A DNA stretch of 64,000 nt from Streptosporangium amethystogenes (GCF_000721075.1 NZ_JOEQ01000021.1:75413-139412); one strand, 5' to 3'. Shown: positions 1-10,771, counted from the stretch's first letter. The notes: generated by a model not told the origin, from the letters alone. Numbers and translations are program-made.

Positions 1-487
1 ACATCACCGGGGTCAATCCCCAGAAAACCATAACCAGGGACGATCCCTGAGCCGTGGCTCCTCCGCTCCCGGGGGAGCGGCTTCTCGCCTCCCTGGACCG
101 AGGTGACCGTTTCACACACGGAACCACCTGCCAGGCAGGCCCCGGTCCCCTCGCCCGGGTGAGTGACGCGCGTGCTCTGGCCGGGTCGGCCGTTCCGGCC
201 CCGGCCAGGGCTCGCGGTCATCGCGCCAGTGGTGCCTCGTCAGGTTGATCTGATCTTGGGTGTTAGGTTCGGCACGCTGTCGTGGACTTGGGGGAGACTG
301 AGCGGCACCAGGACGAGCCGGCCGCGTTCGTGGCCGAGGTGTTCGCGAATGTGACGATCGCACCTGCCGCTTCCAGCCGAGCGGGATCGAGGGCACCGAC
401 TTCGCTTCGAGGCCCCTGTCACACCACCGGTCCAGGCCGCGATCCGTGAGACCGCGCGAGCCATCCCCGAGCGGCTGTACGTCGGAA
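1..487. other. Non-coding or decayed stretch, no intact gene
   Basis: No intact gene is visible downstream of the V-ATPase operon. Short plus-strand stretches around 270-480 read like protein in different frames (for example GETERHQDEPAAF near 290-330 and ARAIPERLYVGITG near 450-495) but are broken by stops and frame changes. That pattern suggests a degraded coding sequence, which I could not assign to a family. No tRNA or clear terminator was found here. Confidence 0.4.
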
Positions 488-1138
488 TCACCGGTTGAAT
501 CGGTGGTCGCGGTTCAGCCGGTCCGGGAGCCGGGGTTCGGAGCCGATGACGCGACGCGCGCGGTCGGCATCGGCTCGTTCCGTCTCGTCCAGCGACAGTT
601 CGACAGCGGCCAGCGCCTCCTCCAGCAAGGGGAGGAGGCGATCTTTGAGGGCGCGGATCCTGCGGTTTGTCGAGGCTGTCTCGGCCGCCATGATCCGTAC
701 GGCCTCCGCGGCGATCGCGTGTTCCAGCCCGGCGCGCAAGGCGGTGTGGTAAGCGTGCCTGGCGGGAACGAGAGCCGTGGTGATCGGGAGGGGAGCCGCG
801 GCGTCGAATCCGGGGATCGTGCAGAAGACCCGGGCCGGATAACTCGTCCCCATGGCGTCGGCCCAGTGAACGTGCACGTCGGTGAGGCGGTCGTCGGCCG
901 CCAGGCGCACGGCCCGTTGGCCACCGAGCCGGGTCACGCGGAGGAGCCATTCGTCGGCGGCCCGGCAGGCGGCGTACCACTCAGCCTGGGTCCGTGCCGC
1001 ATTCCGGGAGAGCCGGTCCTGTTCCCGGCGCAGTATCCGCAGTTTCCTGTCGAGTACGTCGAGTCCATGCCGGACCGCGGTCAGGCGGCGGCGGAGCCAC
1101 ATCCGCCCCGCACGGCCAGGTGGGATCCGTAGCCTCAT
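488..1138 (-). CDS. ntpD: V/A-type ATPase subunit D (central rotor shaft)
   Basis: A 216-residue protein of the ATP-synthase D family: two long charged helices (about 10-75 and 125-200) flank a short middle section. In V/A-ATPases subunit D is the coiled-coil axle inside the A3B3 head and, with F, couples catalysis to the c ring. The N-terminal pattern of basic and leucine residues (KLRILRREQDRLS) is typical. The length matches the family (about 200-225). The ATG overlaps the subunit B stop as ATGA, so the two are translationally coupled. It is the last gene of the operon. The assignment is firm from context and composition; the family diverges strongly at sequence level. Confidence 0.9.
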   Translation of the reverse strand: MRLRIPPGRAGRMWLRRRLTAVRHGLDVLDRKLRILRREQDRLSRNAARTQAEWYAACRAADEWLLRVTRLGGQRAVRLAADDRLTDVHVHWADAMGTSYPARVFCTIPGFDAAAPLPITTALVPARHAYHTALRAGLEHAIAAEAVRIMAAETASTNRRIRALKDRLLPLLEEALAAVELSLDETERADADRARRVIGSEPRLPDRLNRDHRFNR

Positions 1139-2508
1139 GACTCTCCCCGGTATCCGGCTTCCAGTGCTTCCTCGCCGAGCATCGACAGTTCGCTTCGCGG
1201 CAGCGTGGAGACCACGTCCCAGGCCCGGTCGAAGGTCTCCTCCAGAGTGCGGGCCTCGTCGGGTCTCTGGACCAGCAGGCGTGTTCGGAAGGCCTCCGCC
1301 ATGGCCAGATAGCGGCGGTCGATCGGGCTCAGCGCGCTCTCCCCCACCAGGTCGGCGAGTTCACCGGCCTGACGGGCGCGGGACAGTCCTGCCTGGATCT
1401 GCGCGGCCAGGTCCAGGTGCTCGGGCCTGGTCCGCCCCGTGCCGACTCCCGCGCGCATCATGCGGGAGAGGGACGACAGCGGGTCGATGTGCGGGTACGA
1501 GGTGACCTCGCGGGCCAGCAGGATCTGGCCTTCGGTGATGTATCCGGTGAGGTCGGGCACGGGATGGGTGATGTCCCCGGCGGGCATGCTCAGCACGGGC
1601 AGCACGGTGATGGAGCCGGCTCGCCCCCGGATGCGGCCGCATCGTTCGTAGATGGAGGCCAGGTCACTGTAGAGGTAACCGGGGTAGGCCCGGCGGGCCG
1701 GAATCTCGCCACGGGCCGCGGAGACCTCGCGCAGCGCCTCGCAGTAGCTCGTCATGTCGGCCAGCACGACGAGAACGTGACGCCGCAGGACGAACGCCAG
1801 ATGCTCGGCGACGGTCAGCGCTATTCGCGGTGTGAGCAGCCGTTCGATCACGGGGTCGTCGGCGAGGTTGAGCAGCAGCGTCAGTTCCGCGGCCGACGAA
1901 CGTCTCTCCAGGATGTCGCGCACAGTCGCCGCGTCGCTGTGGGTCAGTCCCATGGCTGCGAAGACGACGTTGAACGGCGCGCCACCGGTGTGGGCCTGGG
2001 CGGCCACCTGAGCGGCGAGTTCCAGGTAGGGCAGGCCACCTTCGGCGAAGATGGCGATCTTCTGGCCGCGGACCAGGGTGGTCAGTGCGTCAATGACGGA
2101 GACTCCGGTGATCACAGGTTCGGCGGGAGGTTCTCGCACGGTGGGATTCATCGGGAAGCCGGCCACCGGGACGCTGTCGTCGCCGAAGATCGGAGGACCG
2201 CCGTCCAGCGGACGGCCGCGCCCGTTGCAGACGCGTCCCAGCCATCCGGTCCCCGCCGAGATGTGCAGCGGGCTTCCGGTGAAGGTGACCCGTGTCGCCT
2301 CGATCCTGAGTCCTCCGGTGCCCTCCAGGATCTGGACGACGGCGATGTCCCGATCGACGTCCAGGACGAGGCCGTGCCTGCGCTCGCCGGACTCCAGCAC
2401 GATCGTGGCGTACTCGTCCCAGCCGACGTTCCGGGTGCCCTGGACGACGATGAGCGGTCCGCGCAGCTCTGCCACACCGGTGTATTCGACGGGAGCCCAG
2501 ACCTTCAC
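1135..2508 (-). CDS. ntpB: V/A-type ATPase subunit B (non-catalytic head)
   Basis: A 457-residue member of the alpha/beta ATPase family, non-catalytic B type. It has an N-terminal beta barrel (about 1-70), a nucleotide-fold centre and a C-terminal helical domain. B-type signs are the loss of a Walker A lysine, with the segment around residue 155 reading FAEGGLPYLELAAQ in place of a P-loop, followed by the MGLTHSDAATVRDILE and PAGDITHPVPDLTGYITEGQ stretches. It alternates with A in the hexameric head. The GTG at 2508 is chosen because it overlaps the subunit A stop (GTGA) and the product then begins VKVWAPVEYTG, like other B subunits; upstream in-frame sequence is antisense-like and inside subunit A. 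Confidence 0.95.
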   Translation of the reverse strand: MKVWAPVEYTGVAELRGPLIVVQGTRNVGWDEYATIVLESGERRHGLVLDVDRDIAVVQILEGTGGLRIEATRVTFTGSPLHISAGTGWLGRVCNGRGRPLDGGPPIFGDDSVPVAGFPMNPTVREPPAEPVITGVSVIDALTTLVRGQKIAIFAEGGLPYLELAAQVAAQAHTGGAPFNVVFAAMGLTHSDAATVRDILERRSSAAELTLLLNLADDPVIERLLTPRIALTVAEHLAFVLRRHVLVVLADMTSYCEALREVSAARGEIPARRAYPGYLYSDLASIYERCGRIRGRAGSITVLPVLSMPAGDITHPVPDLTGYITEGQILLAREVTSYPHIDPLSSLSRMMRAGVGTGRTRPEHLDLAAQIQAGLSRARQAGELADLVGESALSPIDRRYLAMAEAFRTRLLVQRPDEARTLEETFDRAWDVVSTLPRSELSMLGEEALEAGYRGES

Positions 2509-4181
2509 CTCAGCGTCTCCAAGTCGTCCAGCACGGTGTCGCGCCGTGCCAGGATTTCTTCCTGCGGTGACTCCTTCGCCCGCAGGATGGGAGAGAAATC
2601 GCGATCCTCGACCGAGGCGACGGGCACTCCGTGCTCGATCAGGTCCTGGCAGCGCGCCAGGATCGTCAGGAGCGCGTCGGCGATGAGAGCGGTCCGTTCG
2701 GGCGGGCAGTACGCGTCCAGCGTGCTCAGCGAACTCTGCCGCAGGAAGCCCTCCCGCAGCAGGCGCCCGGCCAGCAGGCCAATACGCTCGCGGGCGGGCA
2801 GAGCACCTGCCCCGACCAACTCGGCCAGCGCGGTCAATCGGTCGGCCTCGGCCAGCAGGCCGCCCACGCGCGCGCGGCGGGCCGCGTTCTCGGGAGCGCC
2901 ATGGGTCAGGGCATCGGCGTCGCGAGAGAAGGAATCGCGCCAGGAGATCGCCGGGTAGTGCCGCGCGTAGGCGAGGTCGCGGTCCAGGGCCCACAACGTT
3001 CGCACGAACCGCTCCGTCTGTGCTGTGACGGGTTCGGTCAGATCTCCGCCCGGGGGCGAGACGGCTCCGACGATCGTCACCGATCCTGTGGCACCGCCCA
3101 GCGTGATGACCCGTCCGGCTCGCTCGTAGAACGCGGCGAGGGCGGAGGCGAGATCCGCCGGATACCCCTCCTCAGCCGGAAGGATTCCGCTACGGGAGGC
3201 GAATTCCCGGCGTGCCTCGGCCCAGCGCGAGGTCGAGTCGGCGATGACCACCGCCGCGTAACCCATGTCGCGGAAATGCTCGGCGACCGTGACTCCCGTG
3301 TAGATGCTGGCCTCGCGCGCCATCATCGGCATGTTGGAGGTGTTGGCGATCACGACGGTCCTGTCGGAGAGCCGCCCGCCGGTACGTGGGTCCGACAGCT
3401 CGGCCAGCTCGGCGACGACATCCGCCATCTCGTTGCCGCGCTCCCCGCAGCCGATGTAGATCACCACGTCGGCGTCACACCACTTGGCGATCTGCTGAAG
3501 GAGCACGGTCTTGCCCGTGCCGAACCCGCCGGGCACGGCCGCGGTGCCCCCGAGGCACACGGGCAGGAGCAGGTCGATGACCCGCTGCCCCGTAGTGAGC
3601 GGCACCGTCCCCTCCAGCCGCGACAGGTACGGCAGGGCGAGGCGCACCGGCTGGCGGCGGGTCAGGCGGACCTCGGTTCCGCCGACGACCGCGATCACGG
3701 CGTCGTGCGGATAGTGGCCTGCCTGCCGGATGGCGGAGACCTCGCCTCCTGGCGACAGGACCAGATAGGCCGGCGAGCTCGCGTCTTCGACGCGCCCGAT
3801 GGCCGTCCCCGGCGCCGCTGTTCGCCCCTGCTCGACCAGCGGCGTGAACCGCCATGGGCGGGCGGCGGACGCGGGCGTGGGCGCAGCCGGGTTCAGCCAG
3901 GGGCCCGCGTCTGTGAGAGGCCGGAGCAGCCCGTCGTACACCCCACCCAGCAGGTGAGGCCCCAGCAGAGCCGAGACGGGAGATCCGCCGCGGTCGGCGG
4001 GATCGCCTGGGGCCAGCCCACCGGTGTACTCGTACGCCTGTACTGTGGCGTGGCCGTCCCTCAGCGTGACGATCTCGCCCGGCAGCCTGTGAGGTCCGAG
4101 CAGGACCAGCTCGAACATGGCCGCGCCGATGAGGTCCTCGACTTCGACCAAGGGGCCGTTGACCCGGCTCACGGTGCCCAC
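2505..4181 (-). CDS. ntpA: V/A-type ATPase catalytic subunit A
   Basis: A 558-residue catalytic subunit that hydrolyses or makes ATP in the A3B3 head. Visible features are the N-terminal barrel (GTVSRVNGPLVEVEDL), the A-specific insert at about 100-185, the P-loop GGFGTGKT at 218-225, and the GERGNEM motif at about 247-252 with the catalytic glutamate. The C-terminal helical domain follows. The length is slightly under the common 575-590. The Walker motif differs from the usual GPFGSGKT by Gly and Thr substitutions that keep the lysine and threonine. The ATG at 4181 overlaps the end of subunit E by 13 bases. Activity looks intact; direction (pump or synthase) cannot be read from sequence. Confidence 0.97.
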   Translation of the reverse strand: MGTVSRVNGPLVEVEDLIGAAMFELVLLGPHRLPGEIVTLRDGHATVQAYEYTGGLAPGDPADRGGSPVSALLGPHLLGGVYDGLLRPLTDAGPWLNPAAPTPASAARPWRFTPLVEQGRTAAPGTAIGRVEDASSPAYLVLSPGGEVSAIRQAGHYPHDAVIAVVGGTEVRLTRRQPVRLALPYLSRLEGTVPLTTGQRVIDLLLPVCLGGTAAVPGGFGTGKTVLLQQIAKWCDADVVIYIGCGERGNEMADVVAELAELSDPRTGGRLSDRTVVIANTSNMPMMAREASIYTGVTVAEHFRDMGYAAVVIADSTSRWAEARREFASRSGILPAEEGYPADLASALAAFYERAGRVITLGGATGSVTIVGAVSPPGGDLTEPVTAQTERFVRTLWALDRDLAYARHYPAISWRDSFSRDADALTHGAPENAARRARVGGLLAEADRLTALAELVGAGALPARERIGLLAGRLLREGFLRQSSLSTLDAYCPPERTALIADALLTILARCQDLIEHGVPVASVEDRDFSPILRAKESPQEEILARRDTVLDDLETLR

Positions 4182-4681
4182 AGCCGCTCCACCTCCGCTC
4201 CGAGTGCGTCAACGGCTCGTGCGGCCAGCGCGCTGAGCGTGCAGTCGACGCGTCGCCCGTGTCCCTCTGCCAGCACTCCGCCGTCAGGCTGCTCTTTCAC
4301 CACCATGTCCGTCCCCCCGGCGTTGCGGGCCAGAGCGCTCAGCCGGTCGAGCAGCCTGGGGTAACAGGGGTCGGCGCGCAGTGCCCTGACCACGGTGGCC
4401 GACTGTGCGTACAGTTCGTCCAGGGCCTCCCGTCGAGCGGCGAGTTCCGTGTGGCGGACTCGGCGCTCGGCGTGGACCCGCTCGGCGACCGCGTCCGCCC
4501 TGGCCTGGGCGGCCCCGTCGGCGCGGGCGTCGGCGAGGACGTTCCGGGCCTCCCGGCGGGCGGCTGCGACCAGTTCGGCGGCCTCTTTCTCAGCCTCAGC
4601 CGTGATCTCCGTGGTGTCGACCTCGACCTGCCTGGACAAGGCTTCGGCCAGCGGCGCCAGAGCGTCCCGCATGGTCGTCAC
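4169..4681 (-). CDS. ntpE: V/A-type ATPase subunit E (peripheral stalk)
   Basis: A 170-residue ATP-synthase E-family protein. The N-terminal two thirds form a long alanine/glutamate/arginine-rich helix (AEKEAAELVAAARREARNV) typical of the stator stalk; the C-terminal third is the globular part that grips the head. The GTG at 4681 is preferred because it overlaps the subunit F stop (GTGA); an ATG three codons later is the alternative. In the complex E pairs with a G/H-type helix, here probably the first gene of the operon. Length is a little shorter than the usual 185-200. Confidence comes from position and coiled-coil character more than from motifs. Confidence 0.88.
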   Translation of the reverse strand: MTTMRDALAPLAEALSRQVEVDTTEITAEAEKEAAELVAAARREARNVLADARADGAAQARADAVAERVHAERRVRHTELAARREALDELYAQSATVVRALRADPCYPRLLDRLSALARNAGGTDMVVKEQPDGGVLAEGHGRRVDCTLSALAARAVDALGAEVERLWAP

Positions 4682-4890
4682 GGCGGCATCACCACCGTCA
4701 ACCTCTCTGTGGCCTGCTCGCCGACTGCCTCGGCCGCCTCCGGGGTGAGGATCACCACGGCGACGTCGTCGCCGAGACGGTTCCACGCCGCACGGGCGGC
4801 ATCGGTTGTGTCGGCCGGAAGAACGACCACTCCGGCAAGCCGGAAGCCCGTCACGCGGACGGTCTCGCCGATGACGACGACGGTCGCCAT
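4678..4890 (-). CDS. ntpF: V/A-type ATPase subunit F (rotor)
   Basis: A 70-residue subunit F. It begins MATVVVIGETVRVTGFRLAGV, matching the Rossmann-like start of F subunits, where the loop after strand 1 carries GFRLAG. It has the later VAVVILTPEAAE strand-helix. Family members are usually about 100 residues, so this copy is shortened at the C-terminal end, the region that contacts subunit D. F binds the shaft and modulates hydrolysis. It sits between the c subunit (6-base gap) and subunit E (4-base overlap). The shortening is odd but the open frame is clean. Confidence 0.85.
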   Translation of the reverse strand: MATVVVIGETVRVTGFRLAGVVVLPADTTDAARAAWNRLGDDVAVVILTPEAAEAVGEQATERLTVVMPP

Positions 4891-4896
4891 GGCCGG

Positions 4897-6491
<1,595 letters not shown>

Positions 6492-6534
6492 GGTCCCGGT
6501 TCCTTGCAGGTCCGGTCGCGTGCGCGCATCGCCG

Positions 6535-7425
6535 TCATGACCGCGCGGCCAGTTCCAGGGCGGCGCGCACCCGCCGGGCGTCCGCCGCCAGGACGGCGAC
6601 CGAGCCGAGGACCGGGCTCGCTGTGAAGCCCGCCCCGGTCAGGAGATCACGTCCTTCGTCTTCCACGCGCTGCCACCAGCACTCCTCGCCCCGCGACAGC
6701 TCACGCGGATCCTCGATCTCCTGCAGCACCCAGCGCGCCGCCCTGGGCAGACGCTCTGCCATCTCGCGTATCGAGGGCGCATCCAGCGCGCCGTCCCCGA
6801 CGAGTACGCGGCAGCGTCCCCTCGCTCGTCCGGCCAGCCTGGCGCCTTCTGCCAGGTGCGTACGGGCGAGCAGCAGGGCCGTCGCCCCCAAAGCCCACGG
6901 CCTGGCCCGCGGAACGGTCTCGACCACCCCTTCGGCCCAGGCCAGGCGCATGCCCAGTTGGATCTCGCGGGGGCTGGCACCACCCGGATCTCCCCACGGG
7001 GAGGTGGCCAGCGCCGCCCGTACCTCGGCAGGGGATCCGCACAGCCGCAGCCTCTGCCACTCGGTGCCCAGCGAGCCCAGGACGAACTCGGGTTCTGCCT
7101 CACCTCCCGTGAACCGGCAGATCAGCTCGTCCACGTTGGCGAGCTCGAACCAGCGGGCCAGCACGCGGATCATCTGCCCTCCCTCCCGAGGCAGCCAGCC
7201 GGCCAGCACACGTAGATGCCACAGCAAGGTGGCCAGGACCGCCCACTGGGCCTCCGCCAGAGTTTGCCCACGCCGCACGTCATGCCCATACGGCGTGTCA
7301 CCCAGCAGAGCCACCGCCTCGCGTACGGATCCGCATGTCGCGATGCGCCGCGCACACGCGCTTCCCACCCTCCGCCGGACGAGAGCTCTGGCGCGTGTCG
7401 CCCCAGCGGCCCACGAAGCGGTCAT
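6535..7425 (-). CDS. ntpC: V/A-type ATPase subunit C/d (rotor-ring cap)
   Basis: A 296-residue protein placed where subunit C (V-type d) is expected. This all-helical funnel joins the D/F shaft to the c ring. The sequence is helix-rich with repeated Trp/Leu/Arg segments (NVDELICRFTGGEAEPEFVLG at about 98-118 resembles the repeated family unit). Length is slightly under the usual 320-350. The start overlaps the upstream stalk-like gene as ATGA. Similarity is weak by eye, so the call rests mainly on operon order between the stalk gene and subunit a. Alternatives are few, because every other V-ATPase subunit is accounted for. Confidence 0.78.
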   Translation of the reverse strand: MTASWAAGATRARALVRRRVGSACARRIATCGSVREAVALLGDTPYGHDVRRGQTLAEAQWAVLATLLWHLRVLAGWLPREGGQMIRVLARWFELANVDELICRFTGGEAEPEFVLGSLGTEWQRLRLCGSPAEVRAALATSPWGDPGGASPREIQLGMRLAWAEGVVETVPRARPWALGATALLLARTHLAEGARLAGRARGRCRVLVGDGALDAPSIREMAERLPRAARWVLQEIEDPRELSRGEECWWQRVEDEGRDLLTGAGFTASPVLGSVAVLAADARRVRAALELAARS

Positions 7426-7856
7426 GACCGCTCATCGGCCAAGGACCTGACCATGTCGGCCACCCGGGCCACCATCTCCGGCATCCGAGCGGCCGAGCGC
7501 CTGCGGACCCCCTCAGCGGCGGCCGCGGCCTCACGCAGGAGCTCCGCGGCCGCCTGATCGCGGTCCTGACGGGCAAGAGCCGACAGCCGTGCACGCTCCG
7601 CATCCGCCTCCGCGTGGGCCGAGGCGACGATGGCCGCCGCCTGATCGTGGGCGTGCGCCCGCATGTGGTCGGCACGGCGTTGGGCGTGTTCTCGCTCGTT
7701 CGCGCACGCGGCCTGGATGTCGGCGAGTGCCGAAAAGATCGGCGCCAGCTCGTCGGCCTGGTCGGCCACGTGGTCGGCAGGGATGCCTGCGGGGGCCGCT
7801 GCCCCGGGCACGCCGGAGGGGCGGAATCGTACCAGAAAATCGCCCAGCCGGACCAT
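7422..7856 (-). CDS. Coiled-coil stalk protein, V-ATPase subunit G/H-like
   Basis: A 144-residue protein with a short N-terminal section and then a nearly continuous alpha-helical stretch (about 35-140), rich in Ala, Glu, Arg and His, without proline. This is the profile of the G/H helix that pairs with subunit E in peripheral stalks. It is the first gene of the operon and has a strong ribosome site (GGGGAGGTGAG before the ATG). Function is inferred from position and coiled-coil form; no diagnostic motif was recognised. The N-terminal segment MVRLGDFLVRFRPSGVPG is an unusual addition that might bind another subunit. Confidence 0.65.
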   Translation of the reverse strand: MVRLGDFLVRFRPSGVPGAAAPAGIPADHVADQADELAPIFSALADIQAACANEREHAQRRADHMRAHAHDQAAAIVASAHAEADAERARLSALARQDRDQAAAELLREAAAAAEGVRRRSAARMPEMVARVADMVRSLADERS

Positions 7857-8079
7857 CGCTCACCTCCCCGTGTCCCATCACCTTGGGTAATGCCCGCGAC
7901 AGAACCAAAAGTCGGGCAATAGGCGGCCAAATGTCGGCCAGGCTGTGGAGTCGGCGGAGGGCCCCCATCGGAGCCCGAACCGGTGGTTCAGCGCCGCGGC
8001 GGCTCGCTGATCCTCATTCTGCTGTGCTGGCCGGCTGGTCGACATGGCCCAGCGGATGGCCTGGCCACCGGTCAGCTGG
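7857..8079 (-). promoter_or_regulatory. Leader region of the V-ATPase operon
   Basis: This 223-base gap holds the only room for a promoter ahead of the nine-gene ATPase operon. On the minus strand it contains a GGCC-N7-GGCC dyad (plus strand about 7922-7937, ggcggccaaatgtcggcc) and a TTGCCC hexamer nearby, but I could not assign a confident -10. The ribosome site GGGGAGGTGAG precedes the first ATG. The dyad resembles loosely the GG(C/A)C-type sites of DevR-like regulators; that is an inference only. Confidence 0.3.
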
Positions 8080-10671
8080 TCAGCGCAGCCGTCGCAGTAG
8101 CGGCGAGGGCGGCTTCTCGCAGGGCGCCAACCGGATTCGGGCGTCCACTGTGGCTGTGCCTCCTGCTGTGACGACGACCGGATTGAGGTCCAGTTCGGCC
8201 ACCTGCGGCAGATCCTCGAGCAGCCTGCCGATCCGTACGACCTGATCGGCCAGGGCGGGGACATCGACAGGTGGCGAACCCCGGTAGCCGTACAGCACCG
8301 GAGCGCAGCGCAGCTCGTTGATCATGTCGATGGCATCGATGACGGGCGGTACCCGGAAGACGCGGTCGGCCAGCAGATCGGCCATCACCCCGCCCATGCC
8401 GACCATGACCAGCGGCCCGAACACCGAGTAGTTCACGCCGCCCACAATGATCTCCACGCCTCCGGACAGCATTCGCTGGACGATCGCACCGGTCATCTCC
8501 GCGCCTATCCGCGTCGACATGTCGTGATATGCCCGCCGTACCTCGTCTGGGGTCTGGAGATTGAGCCGGACTCCACCGACCTCGCTCTTGTGCACGGGAC
8601 CTGTGGCCTTGAGCACGACGGGCAGCCCGATGCGGGAGGCCGCCGCGACGGCAGTCTCAGGGCCGTCCACGTCAATGGACTTCACCGGCGTCGCGCCATA
8701 GCAGCCGAGCAGCCGGGCGGCATCGGCAGGTGCCAGCCAGCCACCGTCCGGGCGCGCCTCCAACTCCGCGTGAACGATCTCCCGGGCGGTCTTCTCGTCA
8801 GCCGGAGGAGGTACTGGAACAAGTTCGACGGGGCGGCTGCGCCATTCGGCGTAACGCACCACGTAGGCCAGAGCCTGGATGGCCTGCTCGGGGAAGGCGT
8901 AGCTGGGCACGTGGCCGTCGATCAGGTCGTCGTGGCCGATGACGCAGGCCAGCATGGTCTTGGCCGCTGTCTTGGCCGCGTCGGCGATGGCCTGGCAGGT
9001 CGCGTCCAGGCCATCACCGAATGGCGGGGTATAGACAACGAGGACCACGTCGATGTCGGGTGAGGCGGCCAGGGCCTCGATGGCGGCGCCGATCTCGGCG
9101 GCTGTGGCATCGGCGGTCAGGTCGACCGGGTTGCCCAGCGCAGCGGCGGCACGGGCATCCAGCAGTCCGGACGGCAGTTCGGGAACGACGAGGCCGTGCA
9201 CTTCGCAGGCGTCGGCGGCCATCGCCTGCGGCCCGCCCGAGTTGCCCACGATGGCTACCCGGCGACCGCACGGCAGCGGCTGAGCGGCCAGCAGCTTGGC
9301 GGTGTCGATAAGCTCAGGAACGCTGTCGAGCCGGATCACACCGGCGGCCCGAGTGAGCGCGTCCACCGCCACGTCCGGGGTGGCCGCGGCGGCGGTGTGC
9401 GAGCGCACCGCCCGGCCTCCGGCCTTGCCGCGGCCGCTCTTGACCAGCAGCACCGGCTTGCGCTTACCGACCCGGCGGGTGATGCGCGCGAACCTGCGCG
9501 GGTTGCCGAACGACTCCAGATACAGCGCGATCACACCGGTGTCGTCGTCGTCCTCCCAATACTCCAGCAGGTCGTTGCCGCTGACGTCGGCCTTGTTACC
9601 GACCGACACGAACGACGACACGTCCAGCCGATCCAGCAACGCCGCGCCCACGGCGCCGGACTGCGACATCAACGCCACACGGCCTCGGACGGGCCGGTGC
9701 GGCAGGAAGCTGGCGTTCAGCCGGGCTCTGGTGTTCACCACACCCAGGCAGTTCGGACCGATGAGCCGCATCCCAGCCATACGGCACACCCGCAGTAGTT
9801 CCGACTCTGCCGCCCGTTGTCCGGCCTCGGCGAACCCCGATGTCAGCACCACCAGCCCGGCTACCCCCGCCGCCGCGCAGTCGCGCGCCACTTGGAGCAC
9901 ATATCGGGCAGGCACCGCCACCACCGCCAGGTCCACGCCGCCGGGCACCTTGGGGTGGCAGGTCAGCCCGGCGATCTCGCTCACGTTGGGGTTGACGGGA
10001 TAGATCGGCCCGCAGAAACCGCCGTCGATGAGGTTGCGCAGCACCTTGTGCCCAACAGCGTGTTCGTCGCGGCTGGCGCCGACCACCGCCACCGCGCGGG
10101 GCGCCAGCACGCGTGCGAGGGACGCCCGCTCCGCCTCGTGGTCACGAACCTCGATGGCCGCCATCAGCCTGGGAGTGGACTCGGCGGCGATGCTGACGTG
10201 CACCGTGTCGCCATCAAAGCACTGCTCCACCCTCAGGCCCAGGTCACGCAACACCCGGATCATCGGCCGATTCTCGGCCAGCACGTCGGCCACCAGTTCG
10301 CGTACGCCATGCTCGGCGGCGTCCACGGCGATGTGCTCCAGCAGCAGCGTGCCCAAGCCATGCCCGTGTACGGCGTCGTCCAGAAGGATGCCCAGGTCGG
10401 CGCGACCGTCCTCGATGGGGATGTACTCGGCTACTGCGACCAATCGGCCGTGCAGGCCTGCCACCAGCGCGCGTCCGTCGTACCTGTCACCGGTGATGCG
10501 ATCGATGTAGGTGTGTGCGGTGTTGCGGCCGCTGGTGAAGAAACGCAGGTATGCCGAGCGCTCCGAGGAGCGGTCCACCAGCTCGTGCAGCTCCTCGCGA
10601 TCGGCGGAACGGAGCGGGCGCACGTGGGCGATACCGCCGTCGCGCAACAGCACGTCGTATCCGTCAGGCAT
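8080..10671 (-). CDS. GNAT acetyltransferase fused to NDP-forming acyl-CoA synthetase (Pat-like)
   Basis: An 863-residue fusion. An N-terminal GNAT domain (about 15-165, acetyl-CoA loop near VHGHGLGTLL at 101-110) is followed by a CoA-binding Rossmann domain (about 185-310, VAVVGASRDEHAVGHKV), a succinyl-CoA-ligase-like domain (about 330-500) and an ATP-grasp domain (about 640-863). Actinobacterial proteins with this GNAT-first order include Streptomyces PatA-type protein lysine acetyltransferases. The synthetase part keeps a histidine in RSHTAAAATP (H425), at the position of the phosphorylated histidine of ADP-forming acetyl-CoA synthetases, so it may retain enzymatic and not only regulatory function. 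The ATG at 10671 has a GGAAG ribosome site; earlier in-frame starts lack one. Confidence 0.88.
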   Translation of the reverse strand: MPDGYDVLLRDGGIAHVRPLRSADREELHELVDRSSERSAYLRFFTSGRNTAHTYIDRITGDRYDGRALVAGLHGRLVAVAEYIPIEDGRADLGILLDDAVHGHGLGTLLLEHIAVDAAEHGVRELVADVLAENRPMIRVLRDLGLRVEQCFDGDTVHVSIAAESTPRLMAAIEVRDHEAERASLARVLAPRAVAVVGASRDEHAVGHKVLRNLIDGGFCGPIYPVNPNVSEIAGLTCHPKVPGGVDLAVVAVPARYVLQVARDCAAAGVAGLVVLTSGFAEAGQRAAESELLRVCRMAGMRLIGPNCLGVVNTRARLNASFLPHRPVRGRVALMSQSGAVGAALLDRLDVSSFVSVGNKADVSGNDLLEYWEDDDDTGVIALYLESFGNPRRFARITRRVGKRKPVLLVKSGRGKAGGRAVRSHTAAAATPDVAVDALTRAAGVIRLDSVPELIDTAKLLAAQPLPCGRRVAIVGNSGGPQAMAADACEVHGLVVPELPSGLLDARAAAALGNPVDLTADATAAEIGAAIEALAASPDIDVVLVVYTPPFGDGLDATCQAIADAAKTAAKTMLACVIGHDDLIDGHVPSYAFPEQAIQALAYVVRYAEWRSRPVELVPVPPPADEKTAREIVHAELEARPDGGWLAPADAARLLGCYGATPVKSIDVDGPETAVAAASRIGLPVVLKATGPVHKSEVGGVRLNLQTPDEVRRAYHDMSTRIGAEMTGAIVQRMLSGGVEIIVGGVNYSVFGPLVMVGMGGVMADLLADRVFRVPPVIDAIDMINELRCAPVLYGYRGSPPVDVPALADQVVRIGRLLEDLPQVAELDLNPVVVTAGGTATVDARIRLAPCEKPPSPLLRRLR

Positions 10672-10740
10672 GTCGGGTCTTCCGCTCAGATGCAGGGCGG
10701 CCGCGTGGACCGAGTGCAGTCCTCTGGACCCGACGTTTCC

Positions 10741-10766
10741 GCACTGCCGGGCGCGTCCGGCAGTGC
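10741..10766 (-). promoter_or_regulatory. Perfect inverted repeat in the GNAT/synthetase leader
   Basis: The arms GCACTGCCGG and CCGGCAGTGC pair perfectly over 10 bases around a 6-base loop. It lies about 70 bases upstream of the synthetase start, so it is either a leader hairpin or an operator. No U-tract follows on either strand, which argues against a simple terminator. Confidence 0.5.
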
Positions 10767-10771
10767 CGGAC

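Noticed and set aside
2631..4364. Long plus-strand open frame antisense to V-ATPase subunit A
   Set aside because: It is a compositional shadow of a GC-rich gene; the translation is Gly/Arg/Gln-rich with no motif.
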